Source: Bacilli bacterium (GTDB lineage Bacteria; Bacillota_I; Bacilli_A; RFN20; CAG-826). From it: a stretch of DNA of 39,872 nt. Where the stretch lies: contig JAKSUZ010000010.1 in NCBI GenBank assembly GCA_024408505.1, positions 1-39,872 on the forward strand, given 5' to 3'. The position numbers were made by a program, and so were the translations under genes. Position 1 is the first letter of the stretch, and each line of letters starts with the position of its first letter. Below, in pieces: positions 33,129 through 39,872 of this stretch. A model generated the notes under the pieces. It was not told the origin of the DNA. It saw nothing but the letters and a program-made list of their open reading frames with translations, and searched no databases.

Positions 33129-34849
33129 TATGACATCCTCTTAACTACACTATCGAACTTCTTTTTATAAGTAGCGAATAAAGGTTTTAAATCTTTTTTA
33201 TTCTTCGCTACGATATAGTAATAAACTTTTAATTTAGGCTCAGTTCCGGATGGACGGATACTAACTTTAATGCCATCTGGAAAATAAAACGCTAGCACAT
33301 TTGATTTTGGTAAATCATATTTTTCTGGATAACCGTCTGCGTGTTTTTTAATACCCGTTAAGCAATCAAGTTTAGCGTGTAAATCGGTAAGAGAAGAGAA
33401 ATCATATTTATTTCTAAAATATTCCATAATCTTTTTCATTCTCTCCATCCCATCCATAGTCTTAAATTCATATGAATCAGTAACGGTTGCGGTATATCCA
33501 TATAACTTATATAGATCTTCCATACGATCTGCCATCGTAAAGCCCATTTTAATGTATTCATCGCACATTTCCGCTAATAATAAGGAAGCATTCACTGCAT
33601 CTTTATCTCTTACTTTAGTACCAGTTAAGAAACCAATACTTTCTTCAAAACCAAAGATAAAACGATTTGCTTGTTTATTTTTTTCTAATAAGTGAATTTG
33701 TTCGCCAATATATTTAAATCCAGTTAACACTTCTTTAACTTGAATACCAAAACGACGAGCGATCGGAAACACCATGTTAGTGGACACAATAGTTTTAACC
33801 ATCATTGGATCACGTGGCAAAGTTTCATTCGCCATTCTTCTACGAACAATATAGTCGAATAAAAGAACACCAATTTCGTTACCAGAGAAAGTTCTTACTT
33901 TTTTGTCCTTATCTAATACTGATACTGCTACACGGTCACAATCTGGATCAGTCGCTAAAGCAATATCATATTTCTTCTCTAATAAATATTTATTCATTAA
34001 CTTTAAAGCATCTGGGTTTTCTGGATTTGGTTGTGGACAAGTTGGGAATGTGCCGTCTGGTTCTTCTTGCTCTTTTACAACGTAAACCTCACTAAATCCC
34101 GCATTTTTAAACACTTTTGTAACTGGTACTAAACCCGTACCATTAAGTGGCGTATAAACAATCTTAGCGAATCTAGTCTTACTATGATTTAAGGAAAGAG
34201 AATCAATATATTTATAGTATTCATTAAGACAATCCGTAGATATATAACTAATTAACCTCTTCTTTAATCCATCTTCAAAAGTATGTTCAGGTTTAATATC
34301 AAAATAATCACGCGTTTTCATTATTTCATAAACACGCGCAGCGGGTTCATCAGTTAATTGACAACCATGCCAGTCATATACTTTATATCCGTTATATTCT
34401 TTTGGGTTATGACTAGCGGTAATCATAATACCCGCTTGGGATTTATGAAAACGTACCGCCCAAGAACATAATGGAGTAGGCATTATTTGTTTATAGATAT
34501 AGACATGAATTCCATGATCAATTAATATTCTCGCTGCTTCTTCTGCGAATAATCTTGATTTAATACGAGAATCATAAGAAATTGATACGCTCTTATGTTG
34601 CACTAACGGATAAGTTTCGTTAATCCACATCGCTAAACCATAAGTCGCACGACGAATTACCCAAATATTAAGTCTTTTTGGACCAACACCTAGTTTTGCT
34701 CTAATTCCCGCTGTGCCAAAAGAAAGCTCATCACGAAAATTATGACGAATGCTTGTATCATCTTTTAAAGAATTTAGCTCATTCACTAAATCTTTGTCTT
34801 CTAGTTTTTGTTTTTTCCAATGTTCGTATTCTCGTTTATAGTCAGTCAT
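33128..34849 (-). CDS. pgcA: Phosphoglucomutase/phosphomannomutase (PgcA type)
   Basis: This is a 573-residue alpha-D-phosphohexomutase that interconverts sugar 6- and 1-phosphates, feeding nucleotide-sugars for the wall and surface glycan. The active phosphoserine is Ser146 in TASHNPKEYNGYK. ATDPDCDRVAV is the metal loop, GFEESIGFL the sugar loop and SIRPSGTEPKLKVYY the phosphate site. I chose the ATG at 34849; a GTG at 34876 adds nine residues not typical of the family. TG-C-TATATT on the minus strand (34867-34875) could be an extended -10. It appears to be the first gene of the seven-gene unit ending at 28121. Confidence 0.94.
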   Translation of the reverse strand: MTDYKREYEHWKKQKLEDKDLVNELNSLKDDTSIRHNFRDELSFGTAGIRAKLGVGPKRLNIWVIRRATYGLAMWINETYPLVQHKSVSISYDSRIKSRLFAEEAARILIDHGIHVYIYKQIMPTPLCSWAVRFHKSQAGIMITASHNPKEYNGYKVYDWHGCQLTDEPAARVYEIMKTRDYFDIKPEHTFEDGLKKRLISYISTDCLNEYYKYIDSLSLNHSKTRFAKIVYTPLNGTGLVPVTKVFKNAGFSEVYVVKEQEEPDGTFPTCPQPNPENPDALKLMNKYLLEKKYDIALATDPDCDRVAVSVLDKDKKVRTFSGNEIGVLLFDYIVRRRMANETLPRDPMMVKTIVSTNMVFPIARRFGIQVKEVLTGFKYIGEQIHLLEKNKQANRFIFGFEESIGFLTGTKVRDKDAVNASLLLAEMCDEYIKMGFTMADRMEDLYKLYGYTATVTDSYEFKTMDGMERMKKIMEYFRNKYDFSSLTDLHAKLDCLTGIKKHADGYPEKYDLPKSNVLAFYFPDGIKVSIRPSGTEPKLKVYYYIVAKNKKDLKPLFATYKKKFDSVVKRMS

Positions 34850-34866
34850 AAGAAAATACCACAAAA

Positions 34867-34875
34867 AATATAGCA
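34867..34875 (-). promoter_or_regulatory. Possible extended -10 promoter of the pgm-que unit
   Basis: On the minus strand TGC directly precedes TATATT, 17 bases before the pgm ATG. There is no clear -35. It lies back to back with the opp promoter. Confidence 0.4.
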
Positions 34876-34916
34876 CAAATTAAGGTTTTTTAATAGTAAA
34901 ATGCCATATTTTTTAT

Positions 34917-34945
34917 TTGACATATCTTATAGATAGGTTTAATAT
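34917..34945 (+). promoter_or_regulatory. Promoter of the oppBCDF operon
   Basis: Consensus TTGACA (34917-34922), a 17-base spacer and TAATAT (34940-34945). The leader before the oppB ATG at 35009 would be about 57 bases. Confidence 0.65.
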
Positions 34946-34965
34946 GCTTAACATTACAACATAAA

Positions 34966-34981
34966 GCGCGTACATACGCGC
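34966..34981 (+). other. GC-rich hairpin in the opp leader
   Basis: GCGCGT, loop ACAT and ACGCGC form a perfect 6-bp GC-rich stem in otherwise AT-rich leader DNA. No T-run follows, so it is not a terminator. It may stabilise the message or be a regulatory site. Confidence 0.55.
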
Positions 34982-35008
34982 GTTAAGGTTGCAATTTCGG
35001 AGAAAAGC

Positions 35009-35935
35009 ATGAACAGTAAGACAATGTTCTACATCGTTAAGCGTTTAATTTTAGCGCTTGTTACTGTTTTGGTTGTCGTCACCGTGACCTTCTGGGCGAT
35101 GCAAGCCATTCCAGGTGGACCATTCAACCAAGAAAAAGCAATTGACCCCTCCGTTATTGAGCAATTAAATAAGCTTTACGGTTTAGATCAACCGCTATTT
35201 ATTCAATATTTAAGATATTTAGGTAATGCTTTAGTGTGGAACTTTGGTGTGTCTTTAAAAGTTAAGAATACTCTTATCATGGATTTAATTGGTCAAAACT
35301 TACCTTATAGTTTAGCAACTGGCTTAAGCGCAGCCGCATTAGCAATTATCATAGGTATTATCCTAGGTAGTACTGCAGCATTAAAGCATAATAAAGCTGC
35401 TGATAGAACCATAATGGTCTTATCAACCGCTAGTGTTGCGATGCCAAGTTTTGTTATTGCTACATTATTCACTTGGCTATTTGCTGATACCTTAGGTCTT
35501 ATTCAAATCGGTGGTGATTCTTGGGTATGTTATATTCTCCCAATTGTTACGATTTCCTTATCACCAATGTGTTATATCACTCGTTTAACCCGTTCTTCGA
35601 CTCTTGATGTCTTAGGCGCTGATTACATTAGAACCGCTCAAGCTAAAGGTGTTAGTAGAAAGAGAATCTTATTTAAACATGCTTTAAGAAATTCAGTTAC
35701 ACCAGTTATTACTTATGCCGGCCCAATGATTGCCTACATCATTACTGGAAGTATTGTGGTTGAACAAATCTTTAACTTAAAAGGCTTAGGTAGAATGTTT
35801 GTTAATAGCATTAGTGCACGTGACTATCCACAAGTAATGGGCACCACTGTGTTCCTTACTTTCTTGATGGTAATTATGGTGCTAGTGAGTGATATTCTTT
35901 ATAAAATCGTTAACCCACGGGTGGACTTTGATTAA
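35009..35935 (+). CDS. oppB: Oligopeptide ABC transporter permease OppB
   Basis: This is a 308-residue inner-membrane permease with six helices. The N-terminal YIVKRLILALVTVLVVVTVTFWAM and the outer loop IPGGPF are typical of OppB/DppB. The ATPase-docking loop is DYIRTAQAKGVSRKRILFKHALRN, and it ends with the usual DPR-like NPRVDFD. GGAGA lies 7 bases before the ATG. It pairs with oppC to form the channel. No substrate-binding OppA gene is seen in the window; it may follow oppF. Confidence 0.96.
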   Translation: MNSKTMFYIVKRLILALVTVLVVVTVTFWAMQAIPGGPFNQEKAIDPSVIEQLNKLYGLDQPLFIQYLRYLGNALVWNFGVSLKVKNTLIMDLIGQNLPYSLATGLSAAALAIIIGIILGSTAALKHNKAADRTIMVLSTASVAMPSFVIATLFTWLFADTLGLIQIGGDSWVCYILPIVTISLSPMCYITRLTRSSTLDVLGADYIRTAQAKGVSRKRILFKHALRNSVTPVITYAGPMIAYIITGSIVVEQIFNLKGLGRMFVNSISARDYPQVMGTTVFLTFLMVIMVLVSDILYKIVNPRVDFD

Positions 35936-35944
35936 GGAGAAGGT

Positions 35945-37012
35945 ATGAAGTTAGGTGATAAGAATCCACTTAGTTTCCAAGTTGATTACAATAGTAATCT
36001 CTTTTCTTTAGCAACTCGTAACGAGAAGAAAGAAACTCAACTAACGCGTCCAGCAAGTTCTTTCTTACGCGATGCTTTACGTCGCTTTAGAAGAAATAGG
36101 ATTGCCGTTATTTGTTCAGTCTTTATGCTAATTCTAATCCTAGCGATTATTATTATCCCGTTTGTTTATCCATATACTTACGATCAAATGTTAGGTGTCA
36201 CTAAATACGGTACTGATACTAGTTTTGAAAATATTGCCCCATTCCAATATGGCGCTACTGAACTTGAAAGAATAAAGGCCGGTGAATTTATTTGGCCGCA
36301 TATCTTTGGTACTGATGCGCATGGTCGTGATTATTTTATTCGTGTTATTGTTGGTACACGTATTTCACTACTTGTTGGTGTCTTTGCCGCATTAGTTGTC
36401 TTAGTAATTGGTACAATCTACGGATCTATATCAGGTCTAAGAGGTGGTAAAACCGACTTAGTCATGATGAGAATTGTTGATGTAATTTATTCTCTTCCTG
36501 ACATGGTCATCATCATTTTACTTAGTGTTATTCTTAACGAAGCCTTCTCAATGGCAGGCGATAATCCAATAGTTGCTTCACTCGGTACAAATGTTATTTC
36601 AATCTTTATCGTGTTCGCATTGCTTTATTGGGTAGGTATGGCAAGACTTGTTCGTGGTCAAATCTTATCGATTAAACAGCAAGAGTTCATTTTAGCTAGT
36701 AGAAGCATGGGTGCTTCAAATGGATTTATTATTCGTAAGCACTTAATTCCTAACTGCGTAAGCGTAATCGTTGTTAGCGCAGCGCTACAAATCCCAAGCG
36801 CAATCTTTACTGAATCTTATCTATCGTTCTTAGGTCTAGGTGTTGCTAAACCAATGCCAAGCTTAGGAAGCTTAGCTAGTGCAGGGCGTGATGCGATTAG
36901 CTTATATCCATGGCTTATGTTAGTGCCATCAATCTTTATTTTCTTAATCGTTTTAGCGCTTAACTTAATCGGAGATGGTCTACGCGATGCGTTTGACCCA
37001 AAACAAAAGTAA
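35945..37012 (+). CDS. oppC: Oligopeptide ABC transporter permease OppC
   Basis: This is a 355-residue permease with a ~55-residue cytoplasmic N-terminus before the first helix (IAVICSVFMLILILAIIIIPF). GTDAHGRDYFIRVIVGTRISLLVG is the conserved OppC stretch, and the docking loop is EFILASRSMGASNGFIIRKHLIPN. The ending FGDGLRD-x4-K type is kept as GDGLRDAFDPK. Shine-Dalgarno AAGGAGAAGG precedes the ATG by a few bases. It starts nine bases after oppB. Confidence 0.96.
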   Translation: MKLGDKNPLSFQVDYNSNLFSLATRNEKKETQLTRPASSFLRDALRRFRRNRIAVICSVFMLILILAIIIIPFVYPYTYDQMLGVTKYGTDTSFENIAPFQYGATELERIKAGEFIWPHIFGTDAHGRDYFIRVIVGTRISLLVGVFAALVVLVIGTIYGSISGLRGGKTDLVMMRIVDVIYSLPDMVIIILLSVILNEAFSMAGDNPIVASLGTNVISIFIVFALLYWVGMARLVRGQILSIKQQEFILASRSMGASNGFIIRKHLIPNCVSVIVVSAALQIPSAIFTESYLSFLGLGVAKPMPSLGSLASAGRDAISLYPWLMLVPSIFIFLIVLALNLIGDGLRDAFDPKQK

Positions 37013-37025
37013 GGAGGATATGTCG

Positions 37026-39203
37026 ATGAAAGAAGAACAATATCAACATCTTCTAGAAGTTCATGACCTTTTTACTTCTTTTAACATTCCGGCTGGTGAA
37101 GTTAGATCAGTTAATGGTATTTCCTTTAACGTCGATAAAGGAAAGGTTTTAGGTATTGTTGGTGAATCTGGTTCTGGTAAGAGCGTCACTGCTTATTCCA
37201 TTATGCAGATTTTACAAAAACCAGGACGAGTAGTGTCCGGTTCGATTAAATTTAAAGGCCAAGAATTATTAGGATTACCGCACCATCAACTCCAAAAGAT
37301 TCGTGGCGAAAAGATTTCAATTATTTTCCAAGATCCGATGAGTTCTCTTAACCCAGTTTATACGATTGGTAATCAAATGATGGAAGCCATTAAGCTTCAC
37401 CCAGTTAAGAGAATCGTAAATGATTTAGAGAAGAAAATCGCTAAGGCTAAAAAAGAATTAAATGAAGCAAAAATAAATAAGAAATCAGTTAAAGAATGTA
37501 AAGAAAATCTTCGTCGCGCAAAAGCTGAGCTTATTAATTATCCTTATAACCGCGCGCTTGAAATGCTTAATCTAGTTGGTATTAATGAACCTGCTAAACG
37601 TTTAAAACAATATCCATTTGAATTCTCAGGTGGTATGTTACAAAGAATCATGATTGCGATGAGTCTAGTTTGTGAACCAGACTTATTAATTGCAGATGAA
37701 CCAACCACTGCACTTGATGTTACTATTCAAGCGCAAATTCTTGAACTATTAAAGAAACTGCAAAAGAAGATGGGTATGGGTATCATTATCATCACTCACG
37801 ACTTAGGCGTCGTCGCTCAAGTATGCGATGAAGTTGATGTTATGTACGCTGGTCGTATTGTGGAAAAAGGTACCGTTGATGAAATCTTCTATAATCCAAG
37901 ACACGAATATACGAAAGGATTGATGAAATCAATTCCACAAGCTAATGATAATCGCGAAAGATTAGTCCCAATTGAAGGTAACCCAGTTGATGTCTTCTGT
38001 TTACCGCGTGGTTGTTCTTTTGCGCCTCGTTGTGCTTCTTGTATGAAAGTTTGCCTAAAGAAATATCCGCGCTTCATGGAAGTTAATAAAGATCATCAAA
38101 CTGCATGCTTTAAATATTATTTAGAAGCTTATAAGAGTAAAAAGATTAGTAAAGAAGAATTAAAAGATATCGTTAATCAATCTTCATTAGGAAACGCTGC
38201 ATTCACTCCAATCTCAATGGTGGATGTATTAGACGCTCAAGCTGACTATGCTCTCGCAAAGAGAATGTATGAGCATGCTGCATTAAAAGCGCCGCTAACT
38301 AAAGAAGAACAAGATAAGATTTACTATAAAGTTAAAGAAAGAAAAGCTGAATTTATTAGAGCGAAGAACGATTATCGTCAAGCGGTTAAGACTCATAAAC
38401 TTTCCCGTCGCGAATTACCATCAATGGAACGTGGTGATATGGCAAAGAAAATAAAGAATGCTAAAACGCGTGTGAAATATGTTGATGATATGCTTGTGAA
38501 CAAAAAAGTTCTATACAACTATCTTGAAAATTTAGTGATTTCTTCTTATCCAGTTAATTATAGTTTTCACCGTGAAAATGTAGCAATCGCGAAAAACGAA
38601 TATGACTTATATAGAACCTTCACAAAAGGTTTAGATCCTAGAGATAAAATTACTAAGACTAAAGTTCTAAGTGAAATTGATCTTAAACGTAGAGACTACG
38701 AAAATGCATGTGATATTTATGCACGTAACCGCCGTGTTACTCGCACTTTATTAAAGATTCGCGTTAAATTAATTAAAGTTAATGCAAACCGCGTTATGGA
38801 TGTTATTAAAACTAACGTAAATAGTGCTGCTAAAGAATTTAGAGAGAAACATTTAATGTTTAAAGATGATAATGAATTAAAGAGTTATTTAAACGGATTC
38901 GTATACGCACATTGGGATTTTGATAAAACCATTAACCGCGCTCTTTGTACTCAACTTTGGAACGAATGGCAGAGAAAACAAGGCGCGATTGATAAAGCCC
39001 GTGAACAAAGCAATTTCGGCGATGTTGATAAACTTATTAAAGATAAGAATGAGGCGATGTATCGTTATTGGTTCACACATTATGACTTCCGTATTTTAAA
39101 GTATTATCGTATCCAAAAAAGAAAATTTGAAACTATTATTACTGCCTTAAATAGACGTAATCATTTACGTGTCCGTGCAGTTCATCGTAATCAGGAGGCC
39201 AAA
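37026..39203 (+). CDS. oppD: Oligopeptide ABC transporter ATPase OppD, oversized with insertion and long C-terminal tail
   Basis: This is a 725-residue ATPase; ordinary OppD has about 330-360. Walker A is GESGSGKS (residues 47-54), signature FSGGM (200-204), Walker B LLIADE (220-225). The peptide-transporter C-terminal Cys region is at 324-361 (Cys330, 336, 339, 343, 361). Between the Q-loop and the signature is a charged helical insertion of ~45 residues (about 128-172). After residue ~366 comes a ~360-residue, Lys/Arg-rich, mostly helical tail of no family I know. I chose the ATG at 37026, 8 bases after AAGGAGG. The frame runs intact to a TAA that shares one base with the oppF ATG. Mycoplasma Opp ATPases are also enlarged, as I recall. 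Confidence 0.93.
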
Positions 39204-39205
39204 TA

Positions 39206-39872
39206 ATGGAAGATTTAACTAAAGCCAAAACTGTTGGCCAAGCGATGTATAAAAATCCTCGTGATAAGAAACACGATATTATTTTAAAAGTCGAACATTT
39301 AAAGATGTACTTTAAAATCAACACTGGTTGGTTTAGAAGTAAACCTTTAAAAGCGGTTGATGATGTTTCTTTTGAACTCCATCGCGGCGAAACTTTAGGC
39401 CTTGTTGGTGAATCTGGGTGTGGCAAGACTACTTTAGGTCGTACTATTCTTAAATTATATAAACCAACAGCAGGAACAATTGTCTTTAATGGTGAGGAAA
39501 TTAATAATCGCACTACTTTGAAGCATTATCGTCAAAAGAGTGCAATTGTCTTCCAAGACCCATATTCAAGTCTTGATCCTAGATTAACGGTTGAAGATAT
39601 TATTGCTGAACCTTTGGATATCCATAAAGTTACTAAAAACGTTGATGAAAGACATAAACGCGTCTTGGCTTTAATGAAATTAGTTGGTCTTAGCAGTGAA
39701 CAAGCGACTCGTTATGCTCACGAATTCTCAGGTGGACAAAGACAAAGAATCGGTATTGCGCGTAGCTTAGCGCTTAACCCTGAATTTATTGTTTGTGATG
39801 AACCAGTTAGCGCGCTTGACGTTTCTATTCAAGCTCAAGTTATTAATACATTCGAAGAATTACAAGAGAAGT
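39206..39872 (+). CDS. oppF: Oligopeptide ABC transporter ATPase OppF (partial at window end)
   Basis: The first 222 residues of OppF are present; the gene runs off the window. Walker A is GESGCGKTT, the Q-loop is [13 protein letters not shown], the signature is [17 protein letters not shown] and Walker B is [12 protein letters not shown]. The ATG overlaps the oppD stop by one base, and AGGAGG lies at 39193-39198. Unlike OppD here, no insertion is seen between Q-loop and signature. It provides the second ATPase of the importer. Confidence 0.96.
   Translation, partial: MEDLTKAKTVGQAMYKNPRDKKHDIILKVEHLKMYFKINTGWFRSKPLKAVDDVSFELHRGETLGLVGESGCGKTTLGRTILKLYKPTAGTIVFNGEEINNRTTLKHYRQKSAIVFQDPYSSLDPRLTVEDIIAEPLDIHKVTKNVDERHKRVLALMKLVGLSSEQATRYAHEFSGGQRQRIGIARSLALNPEFIVCDEPVSALDVSIQAQVINTFEELQEK

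Noticed and set aside
36975-37025. Longer OppD start inside oppC
   Set aside because: The added residues are unlike OppD, and the ATG at 37026 has a perfect AAGGAGG 8 bases upstream.

Overview
The window is AT-rich DNA from a low-GC Gram-positive bacterium. I place it in the Bacillota, probably a gut-type or Mollicutes-related Bacilli lineage. The evidence is the rpmG-secE-nusG order, a HigBA module, lipoprotein signal peptides, AGGAG-type ribosome sites and an Opp transporter with an oversized ATPase. TGA is a real stop here (it ends the genes at 1566, 4946 and 10865), so this is not the Mycoplasma code. The lineage is inference; the gene functions mostly rest on clear motifs.

Region 1 (1-4093) is variable surface-protein DNA: a decayed IS3-type transposase end, then three minus-strand genes. 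Two are lipoproteins (one with four 26-residue LPATTL repeats, one with an InlB-type repeat and a YWLRSP C-terminal domain). The third is a leaderless-looking copy of the YWLRSP domain that overlaps the repeat protein and seems 5'-truncated.

Region 2 (4273-18813) is a cell-surface polysaccharide locus: a GT2 and a GT-C type membrane glycosyltransferase, a Wzm/Wzt ABC exporter, a 761-aa double GT4 protein, two more GT2s, an SDR epimerase, a 975-aa GT4+GT2 fusion, a monotopic phosphoglycosyl transferase that would start the chain on undecaprenyl phosphate, and a WaaL/Wzy-like ligase. Strands alternate and three convergent gene pairs overlap at their stops, so the locus looks assembled piecemeal. 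Two intergenic dyads look like operators.

Region 3 (17296-27060) is metabolic: a minus-strand fruK-ptsH-ptsI set running into the ligase gene, a membrane-anchored HAD phosphatase, a glycerol facilitator, a higBA toxin-antitoxin pair, an Fe-dependent alcohol dehydrogenase and an RlmCD-type 23S rRNA methyltransferase.

Region 4 (27081-34849) holds rpmG-secE-nusG with a clear terminator, and a tightly overlapping seven-gene minus-strand unit: phosphoglucomutase, an unknown 193-aa protein, then queT-tgt-queA-queH (import of a queuosine precursor and its conversion to queuosine in tRNA) and a membrane acyltransferase.

Region 5 (34917-39872) is the plus-strand oppBCDF peptide importer. It has a good promoter and a GC-rich leader hairpin. 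OppD is about twice the usual size, with a charged helical insertion and a ~360-residue tail. OppF runs off the window.

No tRNA, rRNA or CRISPR array was seen, and no gap between genes exceeds 300 bases. Two cross-cutting themes stand out: several promoters place the -10 box 6-7 bases before an ATG (probable leaderless mRNAs, best for higB and rlmCD), and surface-glycan genes are interleaved with sugar-phosphate metabolism.
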